This document shows positions 33,781 to 46,090 of a stretch of DNA of 64,000 bases, in pieces (the first letter of the stretch is position 1; each line of letters starts with the position of its first letter). This DNA comes from Vanessa cardui (Eukaryota; Arthropoda; Insecta; Lepidoptera; Nymphalidae): NCBI RefSeq assembly GCF_905220365.1, contig NC_061131.1:2914001-2978000 (forward strand). Reading direction: 5' to 3'. The notes beneath the pieces are model-generated. The model did no database searches. It saw nothing but the letters and a program-made list of their open reading frames with translations, and was not told the origin of the DNA. A program made the translations under genes and the position numbers.

Positions 33781-33816
<36 letters not shown>
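33781..33816. repeat. (TA)18 microsatellite
   Basis: 36 bases of uninterrupted TA, followed by a T run. Confidence 0.97.
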
Positions 33817-33821
<5 letters not shown>

Positions 33822-33896
33822 TTTTTTTAAAGGAGGGTACAAAGGAGTTTTATTAATCCCTAATTAAATTGGGGCCTTGCCTAGCATTCTTATATA

Positions 33897-34137
33897 AATA
33901 TAAATATGAGACAACATCACATACTATACTCTGATCCCAATGTAAGTAGCTGACGCACTTGTGTTATGGAAATCAGAAGTAACGACGGTACCACAAACAC
34001 CCAGACCCAAGACAGCATAGAAAACTAATGGTAATCTACATCGACTCGGCCGGGAATCGAACGCGGGACCTCAGAGTGGCGTACCCATGAAAACCGGTGT
34101 ACATACCACTCGACCATGGAGGTCGTCAATAGATATA
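33897..34137 (-). mobile_element. SINE-2, full length
   Basis: On the minus strand: GACGACCTCCATGGTCGAGT with A box TGGTCGAGTGG, then B box GTTCGATTCCC, the body, and the TTGGGATCAGAG tail. One of the best copies here. No clear target duplication was found. Confidence 0.9.
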
Positions 34138-34568
34138 TCAGAGATATATAATTGTGTGTAACATTCCGGTGATGTATTACGGACACAAGCAAATTATTCT
34201 TCTTCTCGTAAGCGTCTTGATATTATGATAAATCGATGATACATTTATTTTCCAAAAAGTATTTTGTCTCTCAAAAATAATATACAATCTCACCTCCCAA
34301 TATCTTTTATATTAATTGAAATACATGAATAATTATTAAATTTAAATACACACAACACAAAATATTTTTTATCCCGTACAAAGTCCAGAGAAGCAACTAG
34401 TTTTGTTTTTGCAATTCTAGAATTACAACCCTTTGAAAGCCTGTGTATCAAAAACAGTAGTTAGTCCTTTTAGGACTGGACTTGAAATAAAACTTTTTGA
34501 ATTATTAAAATGATGACAATACGATAACGATGTATTTTATTTCAAGATAAAAAATAACAGTTCAACGA

Positions 34569-34620
34569 ATATTTCGTTTACATTACATTTGACTATGAAA
34601 TTATTCTGTAAACGAAATAT
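34569..34620. repeat. 14-bp inverted repeat
   Basis: ATATTTCGTTTACA (34569-34582) and its exact complement (34607-34620), 24 bp apart. Confidence 0.9.
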
Positions 34621-35399
34621 ATTTCGAATAGTATTAAAGACAATAATTTTATACAGAACCTAAATACATATAACTTGAAAAAATATTCTCTCTCTGCTAA
34701 CACTGCACCGCGTGCAGATAACATAGAGATTTAGTTTTATCATCGGAACAGGACAGTTTACACAAAAAAGTTCGTATATATTTAATACTATTAACAGTTT
34801 AAAGCAAAAAAGTCTTTCTTTTATAAATAATATCTCATAAGAAAAAAAAATTGTAATAGGTATCACATATATGTTTAGTTTTTGAGTAGACAGTCATGTA
34901 AATTGAAAGCGGAACCATCCTACTATAAACGTCATATATGGTTACATTACTGAAAATTAAAAACATTAATAAAATTAGTCATAAAGAACTCATATGAAAT
35001 AAGGTTTACTGGTTTTTATTATAATACGAAAATAAATGAAATTAATATTAATCTAAGCAAAAATGAGATAAAGCATTGTTACATGCAAGAGACAGGAGCG
35101 ACTAGTTTACCGATGTATTTTTATTTGTTTAATGCCATATTGTATGACACAAGAAAACTAAAACAATAGATGGTATTCTGTTTATAACCTTTTGTAGCAA
35201 CGTTATTATAATTAACTTACATAAAAAAATTATTCAATTTTAAAGTTTATATTTGTTTTATAAAGTAAATTTTGATGTGGCAACACTATATTTACCTTTC
35301 TTTTTAGAACCGAAATATTACAATGATGAGTGAACTGATTAATGACTGATGAATGATTGAATGAAGTACGGTTATTACTCATGTTATCATTTCGCAAAC

Positions 35400-35530
35400 A
35401 CAATCATCTCGCTCCGATCTCTCACGTTTGACCCGTCAGCGGGTTATATGACGTGATAGAGTATTACCTGTAATAATCGATAACGACATCTAAGATGAAG
35501 GCGAACGTAAGCGACGCGGAAATTACTTGT
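35400..35530 (-). promoter_or_regulatory. GC-richer patch, possible leader exon or promoter
   Basis: Contains a CRE-like TGACGTGA (35449-35456). On the minus strand ATTATTACAG|GTAATAC lies at 35461-35468, which could be a donor of a non-coding exon joining the acceptor at 33000. Weak evidence only. Confidence 0.25.
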
Positions 35531-37013
35531 TCGTAGAAAATGTTTTGTTTTATGTTTTTATTATGTTGTTAAAAGGTAAAGTTAGGTCCGGTACCTGATA
35601 CGTCTTTTGAAACAGATGACAGTTCAAACAGTGTTGCCATGTGTATGTATTTTTAAAATGAAGTCAAAACTGTCCCACTGAATACGATATATTTTACATT
35701 ATTTAAAGACCATTGGACTAACGAAAAATACCACCAGGAAAGTAATATATTTTATTCTAATATTTTCTCATTTATAATTAATCAACTAGAATCTCAGTTC
35801 TATTTCAGGAAATTTATAAATATTGACATTTTAAATCAGTGTCATCTCCATATTCATCATTTCCGTGATTTGCTTAGTTGATAGTTTTGACGTTGATTCG
35901 AATTTTTATAACATTTAATCAATAATAACTAATTATTTTCGAAAATTCTTGTTATAATATAAATATTAATAGGGAAAGAAATATTAAAAGGGTAGAAATT
36001 CATTGTAGGAGCCTAAACTTGATATAATTAGTATTTTTATTGTTGTAGAGATATATTGATATATCTGGTTCAAATAATATCACACGGCATTTTCTTTATT
36101 TATATACAGGCTAATATTTATTAATCAGTTCTATTATTTTCAATGATTTATATAGTTGTTTCAATTATATTATTTAAAGAAAAAATATAACTAAGAGTTC
36201 GTTCACCGCTTAGATTATGGTCGTGATTTAAGAGACAATAAGCCAAAGATATATAAAATGTATTCGATATTTTCCTTACAATATTTCACTTATAGTATTC
36301 TTATGATAAATGGTTTTATTATTCGTATAAGGTCTTGTACTGTATGTACATATATATTACAAAAAAATGTTAACTTTCTATCGAACTAAATCTTATTTTA
36401 AGCGTGATCGTGAGCATCTTTTATTTATTTATTTTTCTTACATAAGAAAGTAAATTTACATAAATAAATACATATTTATTACTGCGGAAATACGACAGAC
36501 TATTTTATACCATTTTAAGAAGACGTCTAGAAAAATTCATATTTTTTTATATAAGCTGGCATTATATATATAAAATCTCTCTAGCTTAGCCCGACGTGAT
36601 TAATAAAATGTTTGAGATACGTTAATATTTAATATCGTGGTCCAAAAAGCGGTTTCAGCTGACTTGATTAAAAACCGACGATCTATCCTTACTTATATTC
36701 GGATAGGGATTATGTACCTGTGGAGCTATTCCGTAAGAAAAAATTCGTAACTCATCGCAGAAACCAAAATGTCATATAATGTTTAGCGATACAATAATAA
36801 TAATAACATTTTAAAAATACGCATAAAAGAACAGTAAGTTACAACATTACGCGATTGATAGACTATAAAATTCTCAGATTGCGTTATAAAATCTCTTTAT
36901 ATGTTTTTATAAATATTAATCCTTATACCATTCGTGAATATATCCATGGACATTAAAAAATGCCACAAGTGACAAAAACTCTATAAATTCGATCAATGAA
37001 AAATACAGACGAA

Positions 37014-37048
37014 TTGATAACCTCCTCCTTTTTGAAGTCGGTTGAAAA
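37014..37048 (-). repeat. CAACCGACTTC repeat fragment, inverted
   Basis: The complement reads CAACCGACTTCAAAAAGGAG then GAGGTTATCAATTC, matching 12779-12813. Confidence 0.6.
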
Positions 37049-38269
37049 ATTAGATACATTTCTTATAGAAATTGATAAATTTATAAAAATAAGCATACTC
37101 TTTGACAGCTTTGAACAATATCAGTGAAGCAAAAACAAATCGAAAACGAAATTACGAATATCAACAAATGTTCAAGAACAGTGAAGTCCATTCAGATTCG
37201 ATCGTTTTTGATTTAATATCTTTGAACGAAAATGAATTCGCGTGAACTCGCTAACAGAATGAATTAACGAACCGGACGAATATATGAATGACATTCAAAA
37301 TCACTACAGTGTGTAAATTGAAGCAAAACGTGAGATGAATGAATACGTTAACATTACAAGTTTTCATTTACATGCCTCAGTGATCACGTCGGAGCGAGTC
37401 TGCTCTGATCACTTATCTCTTTCGTTTATATTCATATTTAACATCATATTTGCTCCCGTCTCTTTCTATTTATATCAAGAAAATTGATTACATCGAGGTT
37501 GAGTGCATTTACAATTTTTCCTGATATATTCTGTAATGTATATGAGAACTAGCGCAATCCTTCGCTTCGTCTATGGATAGCTAAATAATAGTTCATATTC
37601 AGCCATATTCTCTGAGGCCTCGCTTGTATTTCGCTAGTTAAATATTGAAAACTTAGTAATACGTTATTTTAATGCATTTTGAAAACACATTATAAAGATT
37701 TTAGTCAGCGTTATACTATAACTTTTGAGCTTATTTTAAACAGCTCAATAAAGCACGTTAAATCTGATAGGAATTATCACTATACCTATTTATAAATATC
37801 ACTTTATCAGAATTTGTTATATAAGAATGAAACTACTAACGAATCAATTTGATAATGATCATGATAGTGGGGATTAATCAAAATATCCTTAAATATTTTC
37901 TTTACGACGGCGCCTTTAAATTATAAAACAAAGATTTTAGCCCCACTGTAACAATGGATCATAGATAAACCAAAAATATAGAATTTATTTACCTTTAAAG
38001 TTCTTTAAAATTCATTAGATACACGACAATATATTTTAACAAAAACACTTTTTCCTAAATATATGTATGTGCAATTGAAGATATTTGCTAAAACTTTCGC
38101 ACCATAAATGTATATATAATCAATTTATAAAAAGTATGTAAATTATACAATGTTCTTTGACAAATATTTCTGAAAACATAATCAACGAAAGAAATAAAAG
38201 AAGGCGCCGTACTTTCGTATAACTATTAATCTTCATCTCCTTCGTACACACATAAAAAACATATTCCTC

Positions 38270-38400
38270 TTCCAGTCATAGCAACAGGTCCCATCCTAGT
38301 GACCCAGTTTTAACGTCAAGGTTACCAAGCAACAAGTGCCACCCCTAACAGTTACCGTCCCTTTCATTTGCTGTGTCAGTGAAAGGGAAGGATGTATTAG
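38270..38400. promoter_or_regulatory. GC-richer patch with X-box-like site and hairpin
   Basis: GTTACCAAGCAAC (38321-38333) fits the RFX X-box consensus GYTRYC-N1-3-RRNRAC. TCCCTTTCA (38358-38366) pairs exactly with 38380-38388 across 13 bases. The patch has no open frame. A regulatory role is inference. Confidence 0.35.
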
Positions 38401-40399
38401 ATCAAACGTTAACATCAATAAAGAGTAATGAACAGTCGCTGTAATTTTTATGACATCTTGTATAATTTAATCATTGTACTTTTCCTATGTATAAAGTAGA
38501 CGCTGAGACTGAATGTCTGATGATAAATTAATGAATATCCGCTTGATATTAACAGACTCAGACACGGCTTGACCTGTCACCATGAAGGTTTGCAATTTTA
38601 CATGGAGAAGGCTTTTACGCCACATGGTTTAACAGTTTAACCTTTAAACGATGGCACATCAACTTTTATACCGGTAAATTGATCGCCATTTTAATTACCA
38701 CTAATAATAATGTTTATTTTCTTGACATAAATAGATTTATGTGATTGCTTATTTGAGAATGTCCACCCATATCATAGTATTGAATACGTAAAGAACTCTT
38801 CTCAGTTGAAATATATTAGATATAAGAAGAATAATTGACAAAACACATCTATTACAATTGGTGTTAATGGATACTTAATGAAATGAAAAGTGAAGCGTCC
38901 TGTAAATGTGCAATTTGGGTAAAGTTTTCGTCACCTCTTGTGAGGAAGATTGAACCAACACGTTGCTTGGATATACGTAACAAATATTACTTATTATAAT
39001 CAAATATTAAAAAATCATGTAGAACTATAATCATTAAATCATATAAGTTCGTCCTAAAGACCTTCGATTTGATACATTTTTGAAAACGTAGAAACATATA
39101 ATGTGTATCAATCCTTTTACGTATGCAAACGCTGTTGAGATAAAAATGTCGGTTTCGTGTTTAAGGAAAGTAGTCAAACGAGTTATATTTCATCAGACTT
39201 ACTAAAACATAGTATATTCTTTTTTTCAAATGATTTTTCATTCCCCCTTACTATGGCCTGGGATTTTGGCCGCCTTTTAGATCACTCAAGTTTCTATACA
39301 ATGTTTCTTACTTACCGTACTAAATGTGTTTTATATCACAAAAAGATTTAGGATTTCACCATTTGTACTGGTAAGTCTTGTTCTATTATAGAAAGTCTCT
39401 AACACTCTCTAAGAAAAGTTGTCAAAGTCGACACGAGATGTGGCCTTTTTATCCGGAACTCTTACATCTTCATGATATAAAAAAGGGCTGTTTAAATATT
39501 GCTATTTTTCTAAACGTTAAAATGCATACAGTCATCTTGCAACTTATGCAATATATAACGTATTAAGTAAAACAGCATTATTTCCAAACCAAATGTACCA
39601 TTACGAAATCCGCAAATACAATTTGGACTTTAGGGCACGGTAATACAGCGTATTGTTTAATGATTTACAAATTGCATGTAATATTTGGCATTTCGCCACA
39701 TCTGTGGACAGCGTGAGGAGAATGCTGCTCTGCTGATCTTCTGATTCGTAGCAGCTTGGAATATGATGTCAATTTGTAAATTGTAACACGTCATCAGATG
39801 GATCGACAATGTTGTTGCAATCAAAGAGACACTACCGTTGCAACAGCTCTTCAAATCTTCAAAGCAACGACTTTAACACAACCTATTTCAGTCAAACTAT
39901 TTTTTTGTATTGCGTAAATATTACGTAGTTCAAGCTAAGTATCGAAAAAGCTTAAGCTAGATTTTCTACGTGATTCATAGCGATATGATTGTTTGTAATT
40001 AAACCGCGATACAAAGAGTAAGAAAAAAAAGTATGGTTCCGATTTACAAACCAATTCGTGTGCTCCTTTCATAAACTAAGAAGCTTATGTAATGATTGCA
40101 GAAAGATTTGAACTTTAAAGTTTTTGATTTTATCTATTGCCGTAACTTTGAGGAAAAAGTCCAACCTTAACTTTTATTTGAACTCATAACTGTTCATTTT
40201 TGCCACCACTTTTGAACTATAACCTTACAAAGTTCATAAGTATCCAATACTTACCATAAAATCTAACAAGATAGTATCTTTTTAACTTGCTACATAGACA
40301 AAAATATTGCCATAAAACTTGGGATCTATTTGAATAGTTGATATCGAACCAGATCTGAACAAAGTTCTAGGCAGGAAAAAACCAGTACCATGAAGCTAA
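38401..40399. other. Non-coding stretch
   Basis: No repeat recognised. A somewhat GC-richer patch at 39680-39860 has a 65-codon minus ORF of no recognised family. Confidence 0.4.
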
Positions 40400-41058
40400 T
40401 GTCTTCGTAACAACTTGACTCCTCAAACCGGCCCGTGCAAGGAAAACGTTCCGCGTATCCGGATACATGATATTGAAACATTCCATCCAGAGGACACTCA
40501 CCCTCCATCCGTCAGATGCGTTACTTTAAGCTGCAGAAATGCATACAACGTGATGAGAGAGGAGATAAAGTTACTTGATATTCTTTGGGAATTCAGTTTG
40601 CTACGAGAATTTTATTTACTTTTAAAGTAAACGTGTTTTCGTTGCCAGTTGTTATCTCTTACGCAAAAAGATTTTAATCTAATAACTTGAACAGAATAGT
40701 CTTAAGAGGATTTTTTTTGTATAGAAACAAATGTTATCTAATTAATTGCATAACAGAATAACCATCTAGCAATTTCCTGCAATCACTGTGATATCTACAA
40801 TAAAAGACATAATTAAACCGATAGTACGTTCTTTTGTATAACTTGGGTACAATCAAAAATTATTATAAAATATTACACATAACTTATTTACCAATATAAT
40901 ACTTGGCACATACTACGTATCTCGAATTACATAATAACGATCTTGAACCAGCTGACGATGAACCCTCAAGGCCACCTGTTGCACCTGGCTACGAGCCAGC
41001 CCAGATTCAACTCATTCATTCACCCCGCATTCTCACGCAATATATATATGACGAGTAA
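40400..41058 (+). other. Two open segments in a GC-richer patch, possible exons or relic
   Basis: 40400-40627 is open for 75 codons (includes TPQTGPCKENVPRIRIHDIE) and 40900-41058 for 52 codons (includes DLEPADDEPSRPPVAPGYEP). Both are on the plus strand, have no ATG start, and look compositionally more coding-like than the background. No splice pair is convincing and no family is recognised. Both strands of the second segment carry plausible AG/GT sites. Confidence 0.25.
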
Positions 41059-43547
41059 AAATTAATTATCAATACGGAAATGTTTATCGCAATTGATGGC
41101 GCCAACTTTTTTTTTTAATTCGGTCTTTGTCTTTTTGTAAAGACTTAAATGTTATATTATTTCGATGTAATTATTAACCAAATTCTAAACTCCTATTACA
41201 TGAGCAATAAATATCAATTAATTAAAAGAGACAAGAAGAGTGAGTGGTAAATCTTGTAATATTCTTGGATTTTACCCAAAATCACAAAAAATGTACTTCG
41301 AAATTGTTTCTGCTCTCAATATTTAACGGCTCATTTTTTATAATGGAAATCAAAAAAATAAGGCTTAATTTTTTCCAGTGCTTGAACATTGGAAAAAAAT
41401 AGCCCAATATTCCATGAACATGAAATCACAACTTTATTTTCAAACTTTATCTAATGTTTATGGTGATGTACGGGTTTGTGTGGTTTCTTTTGAATGCTCA
41501 ATAATTATTATTTCGATTGATGCATCGTAATTTTTTATATTCGTAAAACCTATTGATCAAACAAATAAAACAATGACCAAAAATAAAGAAAAAATACCCA
41601 AAATCGAAATCTTTAGTTTCCAGACACTGGACAAGCACAATTGGGTTTTTATGCCCAGTTGATTCTGTCTTTATCTGAATTTTCTGGAACATCTATAATT
41701 CATAAGATGTAAATTTTCATATTACGTAAGAAATTCTTGCCCTTGAGTTAAATCTTCCATACTAAGATAATCTGATAGAAGAGAAACAAACCCCAAATAG
41801 CATTAACTGAATATTAAACAAGAGCTTTGTTTGCATAAGATATTATCTTGGGAAAGACGTTCTAATATATCACATGAAGTTAAATATTACACAGTAAGTA
41901 GAAACAGAGAAGAATTTATTACACGTCTAAATTTCATTCTTCGAAATACAGATCCAACGTTTTGTGAAAAAGTGCCTTCACATTTTGAATTGAAGTATAT
42001 ACGGATAATAATACTGTCTTATGACTATCCCGATAATCTTCTGGCTGACATTTATTAATGCCAGCTATTCCCAGGGTCTGCCTTCCGACTAAGTCTACTC
42101 CACTTTGCATGTTCTTTTATGACGATAACTACTATTTCGGGTATATAGAACCATTATAGTCCTAATATACGTATGTGTTTATAAAGTATTCCTTTTGTTT
42201 ACCTATTACTGTGCCAAAATTTATTTATATCCAACAAGGACAGAATACAGGACAAGGAGACACTGATAACATTGTCATCAAATAATTTTGTAGTGATATT
42301 ATGATTTTTTCAATTTAATAAAGTTTTGTTCCTGTCCAAGTCTAGAAGGTTCTCATTTTGGTTATGTTACTAATAAATCATATATATTGCTATTTTATGA
42401 CTTCAATGGTAAATGTTACAGAGTACATTATATCTTAGATTGTGTTTCTGAAGCTGCATTGACGGTAGAATATTTCGTTTATATTTATTATATCGCCAAT
42501 ATCTACATAAATAATTATCTTAAAAAAGCAAAAAGACAAATATAAAAATCAAAAGAAAGAGAGAGAAATATTGTATTGTAGGAACAAATCAAATCTGCCA
42601 AATGATTTTATTATATATAAATAAACGTATAATAACTTCGTTCCAAAAAAATAATAATCGAAGAATCAAACAATATAGACGTTATCGCTCTCTAGTTGAA
42701 TATATGGATTAGTAAAATTGGCAATGTACTTAAGATAAATTGGCACTCATCTCCTAAATATAATATGTCACAAATTGAAACTGTGAATTCAATTATAAAT
42801 CCCTACCTAGTTTACTTGCCTCTTGTTATATGTTATAATGGCTTTACTAATAAACTTAATAAAGGGGTGAACAGTAACACACTGAGTTGTCTCATTCTAT
42901 CATACATAATTTCTTCTATAAAAGAAGAAGACAAGGCTAGTTTTGTGTGATTGTGAAGCCGTAACATATGGCTTACAATTAAAAGTAGATTTTAATCTAT
43001 CTAAGTAAATTTTAGTTTTTAAAAACTCTAACCTTAGTTAATAACAAAAATATGAATTGTTAAAAATTTTATATGTTTTATCGTATGTTGAGACACCGTT
43101 AACAATCATTCGACTTACTCGTGTGATAGATAATAATCTGAACAGATTACCTATATGTATTTTTCAGGGGTTGAAAAAGCAAATAATGTTGTCTTTTTCT
43201 TAATAATGATAAATCATTGATGACAAAGAGAAAGAAGAGTCTTTAATTAAACACCGTTATACCACAATTATAAGCAAGGCAGATAATATACTTGTATGCA
43301 GAAATCTTGATAATAAAAACCTCTTAAATGTATGAAATATTTACAGCGTTTTAAAATTTTATACCAAAGTTTTAAAGACCCAATATATTTTGCATTATAA
43401 AACGCCATTATATTTGCAACCGGTCGGAGACAATACAAAATTTTCCTGGATTAACGGGCTTTATATTACATCGATCCCACGCTCGCTGTATTAAGTAATC
43501 CCACTTAAAATTAAATGGATACTTACACACTTTCTCACTTATCAAAT
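41059..43547. other. AT-rich non-coding stretch
   Basis: No repeat recognised. A 75-codon plus ORF at 41831-42058 has an internal GTAAGT but no other support. A T run lies near 41109. Confidence 0.45.
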
Positions 43548-43690
43548 AATCCATACTAATATTATGTCTGCCTGTTTCGCTTTCACGCCCAAACTACTGG
43601 ATTTAAATGAAGTTTGGTATACAAATAGCCTAGAGGCTGAGAAAGGACTTAGGCTTTTTAATTGGATAAAAAGTGTTGAAAAGGAATGAA
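43548..43690 (+). mobile_element. Short non-autonomous Helitron, 5' part
   Basis: CATACTAATATTATGTCTGC, TTTCACGCCCAAACTACTGG and GAAGTTTGGTATACAAATAG. The 3' end is lost. Confidence 0.65.
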
Positions 43691-44254
43691 ACGTTGTATG
43701 AAAGTATTGTCATTTTTAGGAACTAGACGCATAAAAATTATATTTTATGCTGTTGATCTAAATTTTAAACTTATAAAATATCATGACATGACACCCAATT
43801 TGAGCAACACAGACGAGGGTAACATCTACAATATGTCAAAGATTTCATAATAATATATATCTTATATATTTACATAAAACAAGCAAATTCCTGCTTAAGT
43901 ATTTTTGTAATTTCTTTAGATGTTAACATAATAAATGATAATATTAAAGAAATATAAACAGCTCAAGTCTAAATAAAAAGCTAAAGGACCTTCGCGGTCC
44001 TATTTTTATAATACTTTTAATAATATAATCTTATAATTGTTTTTATATTGCAAATAAATAAAATAGTTCAAATAGGAAAATAACAATCGTAAAACTTAAA
44101 CTGTAATGCTGTCTGATAATAAAAACAAGCAGGCATTCTAAAATTAAAAATTAAAGATATTACACACCAAAATAAGTATCGTCTATATAGGCTTTATGTA
44201 GCGATAAACCAAAGGTTGACTGAAAGAAAATTTACTTTTTTGATAAAAATAATA
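43691..44254. other. AT-rich non-coding stretch
   Basis: A small hairpin AGGACC-TTCGC-GGTCCT at about 43987-44003; nothing else. Confidence 0.45.
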
Positions 44255-44644
44255 TTAATACATATATGTTCCATTTGAAATCACATATCCACCAAAGCGG
44301 TAAAAAAATACACAAACAACACGTGTTCGTTTTCCATGCGTTACGGTACAATGACGTCCGCCATATTTAATCAGCGGCCATTTTAAAAACACAATAATCG
44401 CTGTCATGGACGAAAGTATAACACTCCGCATCAAGTGCAAAGCGATAACATTGTGTAGTAAGCCAGTGATGGCTTTGATTAAACCACCATGCATTAGCTG
44501 ATTAAACGTGGAAAAAATATACTTTAATATAACCAAATAAATCATTATGATTGTGATCGACTGGCGCAGATAACGATTCAAGGTTTTGAAATGGTGAAAT
44601 GATTTTGCTGTTCTTGTAAATTTTTTGGGACAAAATCCTAACAA
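44255..44644 (-). other. 129-codon ORF of unknown status
   Basis: Open from ATG, unusually long for this AT-rich background. It is rich in Ile, Leu, Val and Thr, with a possible hydrophobic segment near residues 30-45 (ITIIMIYLVILKYIF). No family is recognised, and there is no splice or expression signal. It may be a repeat-derived frame or chance. The right half of the interval carries a CRE and two GCCAT (Pho/YY1-type) motifs. Confidence 0.25.
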
Positions 44645-45061
44645 ATATTATTGTCACTTTGTAAATTTATTGTTGACTCTGTGTCACAATAAGAGGCTTA
44701 TAAGCACTATAGTGTTAATAATTCTTAGAAATTCTAATAATTTAATTCCAAACAGGCTTATGTACGCCTTACGCTATAAATTTTCGCCTCCCCTTGAAGA
44801 CTCTTCTCATAGATTATTGGCCTATTTTGATGCTGATTATCTTTACAGCGATAGTTATTCTTGTATTACAGTTTTTTATCATTGGCTATAGGTACTTCAG
44901 AAATTACGTCATATAGTTTAAACAAATAGGTCTGACAGTAACTGGTTTCATAGATATTGAAAACGTAAGAAATAATTTGGTAGTGTTTATTTGTATATCA
45001 ATAAGTAAGTGTAATACGTAAGTGCTTCCATATTGAGTAAAGAAATTTGAGTTTAAGTCTG
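44645..45061. other. AT-rich non-coding stretch
   Basis: Nothing recognised. Confidence 0.5.
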
Positions 45062-45156
45062 ACCTCACCTTTAAACAGGAACACAATTATACTAAGTATT
45101 GCAGTTTAGCGGTAGAATGTACGATGAGTGAGTGACCCAGAGTAAATTACGCACAA
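45062..45156 (-). mobile_element. Rep-L fragment
   Basis: ACCTTTAAACAGGAACACAA and TTTAGCGGTAGAATGTACGA on the plus strand, the complement of the Rep-L 5' half. Confidence 0.7.
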
Positions 45157-45609
45157 TGATAATCAAAAAGTATTGTCGAGTTACCATATACCATATACAA
45201 ATACACATAAATTTTAAAATAATACAAATCTGAATTATAAAAAGTTAATATCACAGATACGAACAATGTCTTTGTGCTGATATGATTATGAATTACGAGC
45301 TTTTTTTTCTTTAGTAGAAGATGCAACATAAACCTCAGATTGGTATAGAACCGAAGACGTCTATGAAATATACAAAAATATTTCAAAAATCCCATATACC
45401 AAAATGCGCCAAATTACAAGCTTATATTCTTGTGTAACTTTCTTTGCAAATTACTGCACTACATGTGAAACCATTCGACTGGTTTCTTGGTATAACATTT
45501 TAGCGTTAATTTATTCTTTTCACTTCAAAGGATGAACAACATTGCATAATTCGCAACCTCTCCATATTAGTTTTCTACTTTTATTGCACAAAGAAACACT
45601 TCAATGGAT
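45157..45609. other. AT-rich non-coding stretch
   Basis: Nothing recognised; the inner part of the Helitron ending at 45656 may begin here. Confidence 0.4.
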
Positions 45610-45656
45610 GCAAGGCTATGTGCAAAGCAGACGCTTGCACATAGCCGTGCAACTAG
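45610..45656 (+). mobile_element. Helitron-type 3' terminus with long hairpin
   Basis: GGCTATGTGCAA (45614-45625) pairs exactly with 45635-45646. The stem extends to 16 bp with one mismatch, across a 9-base loop. Six bases later comes CTAG (45653-45656) and then T. This is the layout of a Helitron 3' end, but the hairpin sequence differs from every other copy here. Confidence 0.6.
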
Positions 45657-45865
45657 TGAAGCTCATCAATAATTATTTAACTTGAAAAAATATCTCTGCA
45701 TCTTATTGACTCTCCTTGTGAGTGGTTAAATTTTTCGGAGAAATCGGAATTGATATTCAATGGAAATGCTGTTAGTTGTTTACTTGCTATTTATTCAACG
45801 CGGTCATATTTATATATTTATAAAATTTATAAATGTAAATACATATTTTACTATAGAAAAAAGAT

Positions 45866-46090
45866 TCGAGATGGCCCAGTGGTAAGAGCGCGTGCATCTT
45901 GACCGATGATCTCGTGCTTTGCGGTGAAGGAAAACATCGCGAAATTTGCATGTGACTAATTTTAACGAAATTCCGCTACATGTATATCCACCAAACCGCA
46001 TTTAATCAGCGTGGTGGAATATGCTCCAAACCTTCTCCACAAAGGAAGAGGCGGCCTTAGCCCAGCAGTAAGAAATTTACAGGCTGTTTT
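45866..46090 (+). mobile_element. SINE-1 with internal deletion
   Basis: Head CGAGATGGCCCAGTGGTAAG jumps from GACCGATGAT to CTCGTGCTTTGCGGTGAAGG, losing about 75 bp, then continues to the tail. Imperfect GAAAAAAGAT-like flanks may be the target duplication. Confidence 0.85.

Larger units (their letters stand above)
34138..38269. other. Transposon-poor AT-rich region upstream of the exon
   Basis: No recognisable interspersed repeat except 37014-37048. It holds the small features listed separately. No coding frame is supported. Confidence 0.5.

Noticed and set aside
33781..33816. TA run as a replication origin or cruciform element
   Set aside because: A plain (TA)18 microsatellite needs no further explanation.
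43987..44003. GC-rich hairpin followed by T-rich sequence, like a bacterial terminator
   Set aside because: The stem is only 6 bp and the context is an insect genome; a factor-independent terminator is not meaningful here.
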